Origin: Sindora glabra
Lineage: Eukaryota > Streptophyta > Magnoliopsida > Fabales > Fabaceae
Length of the DNA: 64,000 nt
Direction: 5' to 3'
Assembly (NCBI GenBank): GCA_020226215.1
Contig: CM035226.1
Coordinates: 60,411,455 to 60,475,454 of the forward strand
Part shown: piece after piece, positions 1 to 14,339 of the stretch
Position numbering within the stretch: position 1 is the stretch's first letter
Layout of the letters: each line of letters begins with the position of its first letter
Translations under genes and position numbers: made by a program
Notes under the pieces: model-generated
Databases searched by the model: none
What the model saw: the letters and a program-made list of their open reading frames with translations, nothing else
What the model was told of the DNA's origin: nothing

Positions 1-199
1 ATGGAAACAGTGCCTAAATTTTTATAAGACCCAGGCCTACAACTTTGGTGCTTATAGATTACCCAAATTATCTTATTTTAATGATCTTAAATTGGTTAGA
101 AGTCAGACTTGCGGAAATTCATTATTATAACCATAAGAGTTAATTACCCTGTAAAAAAAAGGTCCATCTTTCTAAAAATAAGGAAGGTTCCATTATTGT

Positions 200-1240
200 A
201 ATTCTAAAAGACATACAATCCAAGTTCAGTAAAGTTTTAGGTTTAGGGTCAAATAAAAGGAAAAAACTAATTAGAATCGAGAGATTTTTACACATTTAGT
301 AGCATAGTTTTTTCTTCTTTTTCTTCTTATTTCTTTTTTGTTCTTCATCAATGGAAGCTTAAATTTAGAGTTGATTTAAGGAGTTTAAGGCTCTTTTCCA
401 CTAAATTATGAGATTATGAATTATAATTTTAATTTTTTTAATTAAATTTTCTCTTTCTTTACTTAGTTGTGTTGATTTCTTGAAATTGCTTGTGTTAGAT
501 GTTGATTTAATATAATTGATGTTCATCCTTATGATTTCTAATCCATTGCTATTTTGATATCAAATAATGATTGATAAATTATAATTTTACATATAGGGGT
601 AAAATGTTGAAAGATTAATTTACAGATTTCTAATTTAATTTCTCAAATTAACCAAATTCTATCCTTAAATCAATTTTGATCTAGCTTAGGGATTATGACA
701 ATTGCTTAATTTAACTAATCTTAATTGATCAAATCTTAGATGATCATCTAGCGTATGATTCATGAATTATTGCTAGGATTTTAAGTAATTTAAGGTTGAA
801 GAATTAATTAAAATAGTCAAATCTTAAGTAATCTATGATTAATCCAAACTAGAGCCATCAATTCCTTGGATTGGCTGCATCTTCGCATTAATTTTATCCT
901 TTGCTATTTACTTTGTGTTTTTGCTTTGTTTAATTCACTTTTAACTTCATAAAACCCCTAATTTTGATTTCATGCTTTGCATAATTTTGCATATAGCATA
1001 TAGCATACAACACTCTGCATTAATATAGCATATTGCATCAATTATGTTGCATTTTATTTTAGTTAATTTTTTCATTTTATTTTCATATCTAATTCTACAT
1101 TTTGTGTTTGTAATTTGCTAATAATTCATAGTAAAAGATAATATCAAGGGATCACTATGGGTAAGACCTATTTTATGCCATTTAATTGCATTATATTTTC
1201 AACAAACTAGTTTTTACTCTAATTTTAGTGCATAATCATT
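200..1240 (+). repeat. Athila-type LTR copy, partial, plus orientation
   Basis: This stretch matches, in opposite orientation, the LTR at 27,140-31,283 once the solo LTR inside that copy is skipped. Shared landmarks in order are GTTCTTCATCAATGGAAGC (about 340), TATAATTGATGTTCATCCTT (about 512), the segment around GCTTAATTTAACTAAT (about 704) and ATCAAGGGATCACTA (about 1,143). Similarity runs on to about 1,235. The left end is unclear and may lie outside the window. No PBS, PPT or coding region follows, so it is a truncated or solo copy. Assignment to the Athila group rests on the better-preserved relative, which has an Athila-like polypurine region. Confidence 0.65.
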
Positions 1241-4200
1241 TCTCCTTCCTAGATCCTTTTTATTCCTTATGCATTTCACCATCCAAAACATCATACCTAA
1301 AAATATTAAACCTAAAATAAAAAATAATATCCTATAAGACACTACATAAGCCTAATGATAATAATTTTAAATAATAAATTTTGTAAAAAAAGTTTGAAAA
1401 CTGTAGGAGGTTATAAACATAGATTAGTGATTCTTTAAATACCATCTTGATATTCGTTACTCAATATATGAGGTTAATGCTTCCTAGAAAAGTAAAATTG
1501 AATCTAATCCCTGTAAATGCCATATGCAAGTGCGATGAACATTCATTAAATTTTAAGAAAATAATGTTGCACATTTCATATAAATGGACAATAATGTGAT
1601 TGGATGCTAAGAAAGATCAATGAAATCAAATTTCTTACTTGAATAAACTTATAAAAGTCATATCAAATTGAAAGGCAACAAAATAAGATAAATTATGAAA
1701 CTAAAAACTAAATTGCAAGAGAAATAAAAAATAAAAACTAAAGAAATCCTTACTTTTAAGTTTTACAATTTTCTAATGGGTATATAACCCCATAGATTTA
1801 ACAATAAATTAATAAAAATACATTCTTGCCAAAAAATTGGTGAGCAAAAACACAAATTTGAAGAGAATTGTTTGTAGGTTCAAAGGAAAGCGTACCTTAT
1901 TAAAGAGAGAATTATTTTAAGATTGGAAGAGTTTTGAGATAAAATTTGTAAATGACATCATTGTGTCACCCTTTTTATTTTCAATTTATATTAGGCATAA
2001 AGTTTAGACATTGGTTATTTGTAATAAACTAATGTGTAAAATACAACAAGGTTATCCTACTAACAAATAAAATGATGTCAGATGGTATATAAACAATTGA
2101 CTTTACCATTAACTTTTTGTAAAATATAGTCATAAAAAATAACCAATTGACACTTGCAAAAATAGATTATATTCATAATAACAATAGAATGAGATAGAAA
2201 TTAACAATAGTATAACCAATTGTAGTAACTTTTATATAAAGTATCTAAACTTTTACTTACATATTGAAATACTAGTTATAATATGTCATTTACAACTGAA
2301 TCAAATGTCAATAACTTATTTGCAACAACTTAATTGTAACCACTGGTTATATTTAAAAACACTTAAAGCCATTCATTCTAGATGGGCTTTGGTCTTGATG
2401 AAATGTCCTGCCTAAATTTGTCTAACCTTATTAAGTTTTTCTTGAGTATATGATTTGGGCTTGTTCTTGAAGAATTGCAATTTGCACATAATTAACATAT
2501 TATTAATAAGATTAATATAGCTAATTAAGTTAACATGTGATGAGTTATAAATAAGCAAGTGGTTAATTTATTAAAGGTTATGAGTAGATAATAAATTGTG
2601 CATGCAGCACATGATATAGCAGCCATGCCCCACACCTCTAGGCTATTTTAGGGATTACAATAAAATATGAGGTTAGTTTGATCCCATTGACACATAATCT
2701 ATTAGTATATATTCTAGTGGCTAATCATATGACGATTGAATTTATGTACAATATATTAAGTTTTTTTCTTATATATAAATAAAGGCATTTTATGTTTAAT
2801 GTTAGATCTACATAACATAAACAAATATAATAATTTATGTTATTTCTAAAATTTCTTTAGTCAAGTATTATTGTTAATTATGATAATAATAATAATGCAT
2901 TAAGACTAGTATGCATATTGACTAATAATTATAATTATAGATATAAGATATCAAGTTAACTCATATATATATGCTAGAGAATCAATGTACTAGACTAACC
3001 TACCATAAGAATGCTACATAAATCATAGTATCATGAGTAGTTCTTAGTGTGACAATGATGTATATGGTCTTTTGACCTAAAGTCAATATGGTTTCCTACA
3101 TTAGGAGTTTAATGCCATCAAATGTCACCTATAATAAGGTTGGCCTAAAAGGTGGCAATTAGGTATACTATAAATTATATAAAGGGATGCATGTGATTTA
3201 GATAGGATTTTGTCCCTCTATGTAAAAGAAGTGATATCTGTGGACCTTTTGATTAAGTTAAATTATGAAATACATGACTATGCTTAAATAGGTTAATATA
3301 TGATATTAATTCATTTACCTTAGTTAATATACTCAAAAATTAAGAAACACATAAATTGAATTATAAGAAGGTGATACATTCTATACCTTGAGTTTAATCT
3401 GGATATTAGAGTCAAAAATGACTAAACTACATGGAAATTAGTCATATAAAGGTTATGTCAAATCATTAACAACTCTTATTACTTAGGTGGTAGTGATGTA
3501 TTGTTACATACCACTTACTATCTATAATATTAAAATAAGATTTTAAGATCCATAACAATATAATGAGAACTTATAGATCATGCACAAAGAACGAGTCAAA
3601 TATTAGGGCTTTGGTATAATTAAGAACTTTTAGTCAAATTGGAGCTTCTAATTGAGAAAGGGCCAATATGATTGGGCTCCATTATATAATATCATAATAT
3701 GATCGGATTATACTTAGGAACACTAAAATTGGTTGATTAATAATCAATCATGTTTAGGCCTGATTAATAATTAAAGCCTAATCATCTTTTTACCTAAGGT
3801 GAATTTTAGTTGGAGATCAAATATAAATATTTTATTTATGAAATAGAATAAAATTAGTCAAATAATTATCCAAATATATTTTGTCCATGAGATAAAATAT
3901 ATTAGTTTAAAAATGGCATGTGATTGTAATCAATCATTTTTTTAAATTAAGAAGGATATATATCTTGATAAAAATAAAGATATTCTTCATACTTTTAAGA
4001 TCCTAGTTATATATATTCAATATTATGAATATCAAGACCAAATTTAAGGAATATGATTAAAAAAACTAGAAAACTTACAAAATAACACTGCGTTATAAGG
4101 AGAACAATCCTATCTAATCAAATCAAAATCTTCGACCATTTATGTGGATAGCTTAGTGATGATAGCTTCTGATGGTGTTTATGATCTAATAACTAATTCT

Positions 4201-6304
4201 TAATCATTGATGATAATCATTCTTTCATGAAATTCTTACTGGTTGAATGTACATGTGTGTGTGAAAATAAAAGCAATTGAACCTATGTTTATAATTTGGT
4301 TTGTAGTTGATTTAATTTGGATTAAGCTTTTCTACATCAATTTGCAATCACCTGTCAAATGTATATGTCTTTCATTGATTTATACTTCTTTCATTTGGAT
4401 CCTTTATAAGGTTTTAGTAAATTTTAAATTATTCCACTCTATTTTTTTAAATACTAAAACCTATATATTCTTTGAGATTAAACATGATATAACCTTATTA
4501 TTAATATTGTACCTTCATTTTTACCTATTTGAAAGAATCATCCACCTCCTATTGCATATCTTTCATGTAAGTTGTAGTCAAAGTTTCTTTTAAGAAAATC
4601 TACAACTTGAAATGCATTTTTCCTAATAAAGGATTCAACCAATAGATAAGCCTTATTCTTGATAACACTATGCAAGCTTCAGATGGCAAGTACAATATAA
4701 TAGCATAACTAAGCTATTAAAATTTATTTAAGAAAAAAATATCACAATTGATGTATATTTGAAACTTACCATTAGCATTATAATGTACATTAGCAAGTTT
4801 TTTTTAGGTTTATGGAGTAAAGCTTTGATGATGTACTCTTTCCTTGATTTCTTAAGTAGCATAAACACCTTATCAAGTTGATAGGGATCTAGGAATCCAT
4901 ATATAGCATTTGTTAATTGCAACAATTTATATCAATGCCTATAGAAGGATGAATGTGAGCTTAACTTATATTCAAATAATAATTTAATTAATTTGTATTT
5001 AGTTTAAGAAGGCAACATAAACTTATATGATTTTAAGCTAAATGCAAGTTACATTAACCTTTTCGAGCCTCAATTGCTATTGGATGGAAGCTTTATCAAT
5101 GAAAATTATATTAGATTATCTTACCACTTCCTTTTCAATCTAAAGCTTGTCTTACGCCTAATTGTCCCAAGAGCTATTAAGGTGTAATTGTAGTGCTTTT
5201 CAAGCATGACTAAGGAACTTCTAAAACACAAATGACAACGATTAGTAGTGTCATGCAACAATACTAAAAAACTTCTAAAACTAGATAAAAAAATTAGTGA
5301 TGATAGGCATATATGATTATAACTCCATTTGGAATTGAATAAGGACTGTAAGCCAAGCGATAAAAGTCTAATAAGCTTCATCCATTATCCAAATTACATT
5401 ATTTAGCACTAACACCTTAACCTTGTAAACCAAGGGCTTGTAGAAAACCACCTTGATTTGATTATTTAACAATAGTCAATGGTGTAACTAATAGCTTACC
5501 AAAATCTATCCATCTACAACCCTTTGCTAAGGTAGTCTTGCTACCATTTGAGCATATCAGGCTCTAACTTATGCAATGTGAACCTTTATTATAGGAAACC
5601 TTACTTATGCATAGAAGTATATGAAAATGTTTAAGGGTTAAGGGTGATATTTTCCTTTGGTACAATCTTCTGAATAGTTGTTGTAATGGTAATGAGTGTT
5701 ATAAATGCTTTCATATCCTCCTTACTAGTTGTAGGAAAGGTCTACACCCCTTTTAATCAAAGTCTACCTAGATGGCTAGGAACTAGTCATAGAAGCTTGC
5801 TCATCCATAAGAGTAGTTAACTTATGGGTTAATTAGATAGACATCATAACACTCATATGTGTAATGTGTTGGCCTGCTATTTACTTTCATAAAGAATGAA
5901 GCAACTGCAACTATTATATAAGTTGTTGTACTTATAAGTGTTGCACCTCTCTTTATTGTAGCCTTGTTTCCTAATCCACATTGAGTTTTTATGCCATTTT
6001 ATCGTGATCTCACTTTGAGATACTTTGAATTGGCTTGCAAATATTCTATTAGATGATGCCTAGACGGGTTAGATAACTTTTTATGTTCGATAACATATCG
6101 ATAACTTGAACATGGTTAAGATGCTCTTTAATTCCCAAAACTATGGTCAAGTTATCGCTTTTCCTAGCTCATTCAAACTCACTTTAGGAGGCCTATTACA
6201 TGAGAATGTCTTATAGCAATTAATAAAAAATAGATGATTAGATTCCACTTAAGTGAAATGGAAGCTTCAAAACCAAATAACATGTTTTAGTACAAATCTT
6301 AACA
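1241..6304. other. AT-rich sequence, no gene recognised
   Basis: No host gene can be supported here. A 116-residue hydrophobic open frame at 4,243-4,593 has no recognisable domain and lies in sequence where open frames arise by chance. At about 1,990-2,350 short motifs of the type AACCAATTGACA recur on both strands, next to a segment (about 1,540-1,980) resembling 14,820-15,240; this looks like the subterminal region of a non-autonomous DNA element. The rest (about 2,580-4,200) has the texture of old LTR sequence, but no ends or duplications could be fixed. Confidence 0.4.
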
Positions 6305-7165
6305 TTTATAATCCTCACCATAATGGCTTGATTTTTTAAAGTTATATATTACTCTTGCTTATTTATTTTGCGTCACTTCTATAATTCTACATGAGAAATA
6401 GAAGGTGTTTTATTGACACCCTTTCCTTTATCAATTTTGACATTCATTTCAACCAACCACTCATTCTCCTATTTATTGTAGCATCCCCAAGAAAGCTTGT
6501 GTGGATATATATTCTTCCTTTACTTCTCTTTATTGAACTTACTTAACTCCTATTAAACAAAAAGCATATTAGTTCACAAGTATAAATGATATACAAACAA
6601 GACATTGAGATGAACTAGCTAGACACTAAAATGTAAATATTTAATTTTGAAATGCTTATCTGCACAATGCTCTTAGAATTTCTCCTATGATTCTTAGTAA
6701 ATATAGTTCCATCATTGAGTCAGGTTTTTTTATCACAATCTTAGAATTGATGTATTCTTATCTTAATATTGTCTTTATTTCCCTTTGTAGGATTACCACA
6801 TGTGATAGTACTTTTTTGTACATTTTTATGGTGTTTCGAATATAGAAAGAACTCTAGAGAAAAAACACACATGAAAGATCAAATTATACATAATTATGTT
6901 ATAAATATAGTTTTTCATATCTATAGGGCAAAGCTATACAAATCAAGTGTACATACCAAGGCATTCTTCTAAATGTTATCCTTCAATACTAGAGAGACTT
7001 TCTTCTAACGAGGAATAGCTATTAATGCTTTGGATCGTACAAGCACTCTATCATAACTGGCATATGCTGACACATTTTCTCTATCTAGCTTTCATTTTTC
7101 ATTAAACTTAACATGTAATTTCTTACCCCTAAACCATACTGTAGTAATGCCCTTCAAAGTTATGG
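6305..7165 (-). pseudogene. CACTA-element Transposase_24-type protein, decayed
   Basis: On the minus strand about 7,130-6,965 reads in one frame as a typical Transposase_24 (plant Ptta/En/Spm) block: GKKLHVKFNEK, then a stop, then ENVSAYASYDRVLVRSKA, and after more stops KDNI-stop-KNALVC. About 6,525-6,310 continues with the later block of the same family: KNIYPHKLS, then a Lys/Glu-rich part with ISHVEL-stop-K. Proteins of this type in CACTA elements are accessory, DNA-binding or transposition-assisting (TNPA-like). At least seven in-frame stops are present, several at positions where the family has Trp (TGG to TAG or TGA). The gene is dead. The matching TNP2 transposase gene was not found nearby. 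Confidence 0.7.
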
Positions 7166-8499
7166 GAACTATTGTATTTCTTTTAGTAAGGGTAGCGACA
7201 TTTTCAAAGGGATTTATTTTCTAGATTTGGTCAAAAAAATTAACGTCAATCATGTACAATGACATGTAGAAAAAATCATAGGTTGACATTACTTAATGAT
7301 AAATAAAGTAGTAGATATAAGATTAGTCCCTATAATAAATATTGCACTAAATTGTATAGCAAGCACATAACTTGCATGATAAGTTACTTAAACAAGATTA
7401 TATTAATTATCATACTTTACAAACTCTTCCATTAATCTATATAACAATGGAGTAAATAGGAATCATGGAGTAATATATAATATATTTGATGCTTGAAAAA
7501 AAGGCATAATGACATGCAATGAAAAAGGCAATAAGTAAAAATGGGAGAGACATTACCACCGAGTAAAGCATGAACAGAACTATACATCCCAAGGTCAACT
7601 AGAGTTTAAAAGCATCATCAAACATAACATATAATATAATCCTAAATGTAGAAATGAACAAGATTGTCATAATATCATAATACTACATATATATGCTAAC
7701 CAAACAAAGCTAAATTTAATCTCTTAATATTCATAAACACAATTAAAATATGAGAGGAAAATGCACTAACAAAATTTGTTGGTGATTAAAACAATCACAA
7801 AACTAACTTTGAGTGTAACAAAGAATGTGGAGGAGGTTTAGGACTTACTAGAGAAATTTCAATAGCAGAGGTGATATTGGAGAAGTGGGTTTCAAAAAAC
7901 AAAAAGCGATAAAAAAACAAAGGACTAAATAAAAGTTGTGCAAGCAATATAATAACACGTCGGTTTCTTAATTGACAGTTGATGCCTTAAATAAACAATG
8001 TTAAATTGATTAAAAAAGTATAAAGTTAAGATCATATTTACAAAAATACCACTAAATATTCAATTTCAACATCAACTTTTTAAATAATTGATGTCATAGA
8101 TTCTTTTGCCTTTTTAAATATCATAGTTTGCATTCGCTTTTAATGTTAGTTATACATAGAAGTAATATTTTAGGACATGACTATGGTGCATCACTGACTT
8201 AGTAATGTAATAATAAACCACTGAATTTAACTATTGATATGCTATCATATAAGATGGTAGATTTGACTTTCCAAAAAAGTAAATATAATATGAAGTAAGA
8301 TTTAGTAATGCATAAAAATACCAATATGTTAGTCGTGTACCACAATTTCTCCTAATATCTTAATGTCACTTTTATTTTAACCATGTTTACCTTGACAACA
8401 AGGCGTCAGTTATTAAATTAGCTGTTATGTTAAGTTACCATGAAATTTCATAAATGTTGGAAATATCTACATATTTGTCCTAGTAATTTTAAAAATCCT

Positions 8500-8504
<5 letters not shown>
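7166..8504. other. Non-coding flank of the Transposase_24 remnant
   Basis: No coding sequence recognised. This would be the upstream region of the minus-strand Transposase_24 remnant. At 7,960-8,440 short A/T-rich motifs with TTGACA, TTGATG and AACATCAAC cores recur in both orientations, as in the subterminal regions of CACTA elements. I could not define repeat units exactly. Confidence 0.3.

Positions 8505-8562
<58 letters not shown>
8505..8562. repeat. (AT)n microsatellite
   Basis: An uninterrupted run of about 29 AT dinucleotides. Confidence 0.98.
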
Positions 8563-8564
<2 letters not shown>

Positions 8565-8621
8565 ATTTACCATCTAATTGAAATCTATCAATTGACATAA
8601 AATTGCAATTCTATAGTAGTG
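8563..8621 (-). mobile_element. Possible CACTA terminus (right end)
   Basis: Read on the minus strand, the sequence ending at 8,621 begins CACTACTATAGAATTGC and is followed within 40 bp by TGTCAATTGATAG-type motifs. That fits a CACTA terminal inverted repeat and would close the element containing the Transposase_24 remnant at 6.3-7.2 kb. No matching plus-strand CACTA end was found to the left, so this is only a candidate. Confidence 0.25.
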
Positions 8622-8755
8622 TGATGGTACCAACAAAGTTTTAGTAATCAATTTATTTGAAAGTTAATGCTCATTTTAGTTCTATTTCCTTTTTCTTTCT
8701 TTTCCTTTTTTCAATTGTTAATCATTTATAACTTATGGAAAATTCTAGTAAAAAT

Positions 8756-9470
8756 TAAAGAGATTTAGAGGATCTAGAAGGTAATATCACTCCTAAATCC
8801 CATGTAATTCAATAGAAATCTAGGCTTATTAATGTGTAAGATCTTATGGATGAGAAGAATCCTTTAGAGGATAAGACACAAACCTTTATGTCTCATGAAG
8901 CTTCTACAAACATGCTAGCTTCTAGCTTTAATTTAGGTGATAAAGAAGAGGTTTTTGGGAAAGCGATAAGCTTTTCAATTAATCATATACTTTTATATAT
9001 ACTTGAGGTATTAATGAAAAAGAGATTCCTAGGAAGGGTGACAATATACAAGCCTTATGTTGTGATTCTTGTTAAGATTAAAGGACTAAGGTAGACTTTG
9101 CTACTCCAATAAGGGGTACTCAAGCCATTATTTCACCTATTACTCAAAGTAGGCTTAAGAAGGAGCCATTCTCAAGTATTGTTCCTAATAATAATGTAAA
9201 GGGATTCTAAAAATGTTCCTGTGGCTTCAAGTATTTATACTCTTATGTTTATATGTGTTCTTTTTCATTATTTTTCATGGAAGGAATGCTAAACTTTGTA
9301 ATCTTTCTTAAAAGATCAAAGAACTAAGAAAGAATCTATGGCCCTAAAGGCTAAGGCATAAGCCATTGATTCTTCTCCTTATTAAGTGGCCTTAGATTCT
9401 CATGTTACTACAATTAATACATTTAGCTAACTATGATTACTTTTCAAGATAAAGAGCCTTTTATGGATAT
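8756..9470 (+). pseudogene. Decayed reading frame, probably mobile-element ORF
   Basis: The plus strand keeps protein-like stretches in changing frames: an 82-residue open piece at 8,846-9,094 rich in Glu/Lys/Ser, then Ser/Lys-rich pieces to about 9,470 with several TAG and TGA stops. No domain is recognised. The composition and decay match the other element remnants in this window. It could be an old gag or accessory ORF, or chance. Confidence 0.25.
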
Positions 9471-12400
9471 GGTCATAGCTATGATTAATTAAAATTTAGA
9501 GAAACCTACTCTTCGAAAGCATGTTATGGTTACAGAGGTGTTTATTTCTACCTTTGTGCTTTCTATGACCTAAATCCTTTCTAGAGTGGTCTTGTTGCTC
9601 CTTTTAGCAATGTGAAAGTAAAAGAGACATCTTTAGAAGTAGTTATACCCCTAGTCCAATTTCTACTATTTAGATTGGGGAGGTTTATTATTCTACTAGA
9701 GCTCTTATAGTTGTAAATGTTCCATTTTCTATTAGTAAATCATTAGAACTAAGTATTAATATCCCACTTGAATAAAAAACTCTAAATGAAAATTAGACTA
9801 GAATTTACCCTTATAGAAACTTGGTAACATAATTAGGTAAAATTTGGATAAACCATAAGAATAGTTTGAGGTATATCTATCTAGAATTTTTGTAGAACTT
9901 ATATTTGACATTAATATAGCTTTAGATATCATAAAACACCTATCATAAGTTTAGGGAAAATTTGTAAAAACTAATAGGAAATTTAGGGTCGGGTAGTCGA
10001 AAAATGGCCTAGGTAGCCTAAAAACCTAGAAATTGAACTTGAATTTGAAATAGATCACTTTGATTCATTTGGATTGAGTTAGTTTTAACCTTTTTATGCC
10101 CAAATATGATTATTAGGACTACAAAATTTATGCCCAAAATAAAACCCAATCTTTTATAGAAGCTTATGGCATTTTGGCAAAAAAAATTAGAAACTTAGGG
10201 GCATTTTATTAGCAATAATTACTAGATCTATTTGGCTAAATTTTATTAGATTTAAGAAAAAATATACTAATTTTTTAGCTAGGAAAACCTTACATCATGT
10301 GCTAATCTATTAACTAAAAATTTTGCCAGAATAAAATATAGGAAGCTTGTAATGAAAGCCTTCGAAATTAAAGTTTTATATTCAAAGCCATGATCCTTTC
10401 AAGCTATTCCACTAGGATTTTCAAGTCTTTAAAATAAATTATAAAAAGTTTTCCAACTAGTTTCTTCAAATTCTAGTGAGCTAATTTAGGATTTTCTTTT
10501 TCTTCAAACTTTTATGATGACTTTCTCTTCAAAATTTCTAAAATTTGATTTATTTTACTAATACTATCCTTATTCTATTATAAAATATATTTGAAAGGTT
10601 AAATTTTCAAGAAGTTCAGTAAGTGGTAATTACTCCTTGTTCTATTGAATTTTCCATGAAAGTTGAAGAAATTTAATAATAATTGTCATTAGAATGTTAA
10701 TTGACTTGTGAAGTTGATGGCTTGATTTTTGATATTGTATAAATGTTGATATGGGGATATTATGTTGGTAATATAGTGTTAAGAGGAATAGAATATGAAT
10801 CGTTAAGTTTTTCTTCAATAAATAATTATATGGAAATTGTAGAAACAAGATTTGTTAACAAGGACTAATAATATGTTTTTTTTCCCTTTGGAATCAAGAG
10901 TAGAAATTGTTTAAATTCTAAATTTCAGTGTTTTAATGTCACAAATAGTGTTAGAATATGTGAGAAAAAATTTAGGAATTTATGGAAAATTTTAAAGATG
11001 TGAAAAGGGTAATTAAATGGACTTTAGTTACAATGACTTGAAACTATATATTGGGTTTTGTATGCTGCACTTTAGTACTATTAGAACTCTAATTTGATTA
11101 ATAAAAATTAAAATAATTGGTGTTTTAGGACTATTAGGATGTAAATAACTTTGCATAGAAATTTGGTAGTATTTAGAGTTGATTTGGATGCTGAGAAGGC
11201 CTTTTTTCTATAATAACTCCAAAACTATCCAGAATTGACAATTTTAAGAATTTGATTGTATATGAACAGTAAATACACAAATTTTTTGTGAAATAATTGA
11301 TTTCTTTTTTATATTTAACATGTTAATGATGTTATATCAAAATTTGGTGATGATTGAAAGCGGTTTGGATATTGAAAAGGGGCTTGGATTATCATTGCCT
11401 TTATGTTATCCTATTTTTAATTTCTCATTTAGGTTTTGTATGAACATTGCTAGTGGAAATAAATAGTGCAAATTAATTAATGTTTGATGTGTAATATTAT
11501 GTTAGGAATGTTGAGAAAAAATTTAACAAAATTTTGAATTAATTTGCAAACACCTAAAGACACCAAACTATGACATATACAACGTAATTGATAGTGTAAT
11601 TATTTAAAACTTTTTTGAGAAATGTTGGAAGGAATTTGAATGTATAGAATAGATAATGATGTTATAATCATATTGATAGCTATTTATATGAATTATGTGT
11701 TTCTATTAGTATGAATGAAAAGACTATATAGCAACCTTGAATATAACAATATATGATCAAGGAAATTAAATGTATGCGAATTAGTAATTTTGTTGAAGTT
11801 TATGGCATAATTGGTATTTTAACCATATCTTATAAATTCGAGATGACAATCAGCATCTTGTTATTACTCGTGCTTACATGAATTATGAAAGGGGGATTTA
11901 CATCCTTCATAGGGAAGGAAAGGCATGGTAAGGATTAAAGGGATAAAGCTAGAGGCTCTGTGTCTAAAGTGATGGTGGATAAAGTTGGACCGAAGACATA
12001 ATGGGATATCTATATACTAATTATTGCCATTCTCCTTAAAAAACCTTACAAACACTATATAAAAGAATTAAAATTAAATTACAAACATATTGATACATAT
12101 ATATAATACTTAATTTATAATGGTGAACACTCCTTAGAAGAAGGAGAATAATAGCTATTCACTGAGTATGTTAATACTCACACTTTCTGTTATTGATCTT
12201 TTTTTTAAAGATTCAGAACATGGATTGCCAAAGCATGGCTAATATCTATACAAGAACCTTCTTATTATCATAGGGTACTTTTCAAGTTTTATTTTGATAT
12301 ATATTCTAGATGACAATAAGGAGGCCTTGTATTGATTATTCTATAATACTTAAACAATTAGATTTTGAATCAAATTCCTTTATTATTAGTCCTATTTTAC

Positions 12401-12689
12401 CCAACCATTTATAGGAAGGTATACACAATAGTTTTAGTTTTGGTTTTAATGTATCAATCCTTCTATTCTCCCCATCCCTTGAACTTGATCTTAAGGAGGA
12501 TCCTGACCGGGAATAGGATGCATTAAATTAAAATTTTATCTATTTGTAGCTTTTATATGTAACTTTAGATTTTGAAAAATGTTAAAACCTTTGTATAAAC
12601 ATTTTTACATATGTAAATTATATTTTAAATTTCTCAATTACACATATGGCTAATCATATTTCCTATAAATGTTTTATTTATTTATCTTT
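9471..12689. other. AT-rich region, possible eroded LTR at about 9.95-12.0 kb
   Basis: No gene recognised. The stretch from about 9,950 to 12,000 has the same general composition and block order as the solo LTR at 17,815-21,265 and ends with AAGTTGGACCGAAGACA (about 11,982-11,998), compared with AAGTTGGGTCATGACA at the end of that LTR. Start and duplication were not found, so relatedness is a suggestion only. Confidence 0.2.
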
Positions 12690-14300
12690 AGCAAAGTCAA
12701 AGTAGTAAAGAGTTAGAGGTGTGTAAAGGTTTGTAAGGATGGTTGCCTCGTAAATAATACTAATGTCTTTATATCGATCATGATACGGGATGGTTAGGTC
12801 ATGATAGAGTAGTGAAGCATTTAGCATTATTGTAATAAGTGAATATGTCTAAGCCATGCATATAGATGAATTAATAAAGAATATGAAGACTTTCAATCTC
12901 TTTACTATTCCTAATGGTGATTTGAACATATTAAAAGAGACCGTCTTACAACGTTCACAGCTTCTCTTTCTTAATAGTGGTAGGAAACCATGGTTTTATA
13001 CTATTAGTTATACTAAGCTAGCTCATTTCTTGAAGGCTGAAGGAAGAAGATAACAACATTGTGTACTACTAAGGAACTTAAGGATTTTATGGAAGAAGTC
13101 TTGACTTTATCCAATTTTCAAAAGAGAAATATGATTAAAAAGGTGGTGGAACATGCTTCCAATTTTGTGAATATGGAGGATACATAAATGATAACATAAT
13201 TACATATTTTGAAAGATTATCATGATTAGCTTGATTAATACTCCCTCCATATGGCTAGCTTAAAGGCCAAACTAAAATTATATGGTGATAAGGCAAAATC
13301 TTTTTGTAACAATTATAATACTTTTGTTCTCTCTCTATATATTTTCTATAGTATTTATATCTCTTGGGGATGTATGTTGTTTTAATGATATGTGACTCTT
13401 CAAACCACTCCACTTATCTTTTGTAATTATTATGTTATTTAAGTTTTGAGGAGATAAGGGCTAACCTTACAACTTGGCTTATAAATTATTACCTTCCTTC
13501 ACAATGATTCTTCATTCATATTTCTTAGTAGCTAATCTTGCTATCTAGTTTTCTTGCATTTTTTGCTTTCTTGGCAATCAATTTTGTTAATTTACCTTTT
13601 TGATTTTCTTGCTTGCTTTTACACTTTCTTTCTTAATTATGGCATATTCAAGCAATGATAAGGAATTTGAGCCTTTTTCTAATGTAAATTTTGATGAAAA
13701 GATGACTAACAACTCCATGATTGTTTGGAGGTTTCTATAAGGGTTTCTTTTTAGGAGGATTGAGAAAGAAATTATAGATGTCATTGCTCAGAATTAAGTA
13801 GTTGGGGTGGAATGGCTCATTTATAATCTTAATAAGCTTTGGTGGGAACTCAAGCCTTATAGTTTTTATTATGCATAGAATATTTATGTTCCTTTTATTG
13901 AACATGAGCTATTGTTCATTATTGTTCTTTTTATTTGTTATGTTTTTTATATCCTTTCATGGCATCATTTAAATATTCTCCTTTACCTTTCTTTTTTCAG
14001 GAAAGCTCTTAGTACTAAGATACTAATCACTTAGTCCACATTACCATTGTGGATATGTGGTAAGGATTTATATAGCTTTAGACATGCTAGATTAAAATTG
14101 AACCATTCATCTTCGAATAACAAGGGAGCAAACCTTATCTTTTCCTTTTAGAGCACAAACAACCTAATCCTCTTCTTTATTTAGAGGTAAGGAATTAGTG
14201 TCATTGAAAGATCTTTTTTAAATAAACTAGTACTAAGGTGAAGTGTCATTATATACTAGGCCTTAATGGTTTGTTAGCAACTCTTTTGCCATTAATATTG
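12690..14300 (+). pseudogene. Decayed mobile-element coding region, unidentified
   Basis: Fragments of plus-strand frames survive: a 65-residue piece at 12,856-13,053, Lys/Asp-rich helical-looking pieces around 13,120-13,300, and an ATG-initiated piece from 13,638 beginning MAYSSNDKEFEPFSNVNFD, ending in a stop about 33 codons later. A similar arrangement (pyrimidine-rich leader, then ATG-GCN) recurs at about 22,540-22,580, so both may be starts of the same retroelement ORF. No domain is recognisable and all frames are broken. Confidence 0.25.
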
Positions 14301-14339
14301 CTATCATAGGATACCTGATTGACATTGAAAAGTGATTAA

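Noticed and set aside
4243..4593. 116-residue hydrophobic open frame on the plus strand
   Set aside because: No domain, no start context, and the composition (Ile/Leu/Phe/Tyr) is what random AT-rich DNA encodes.
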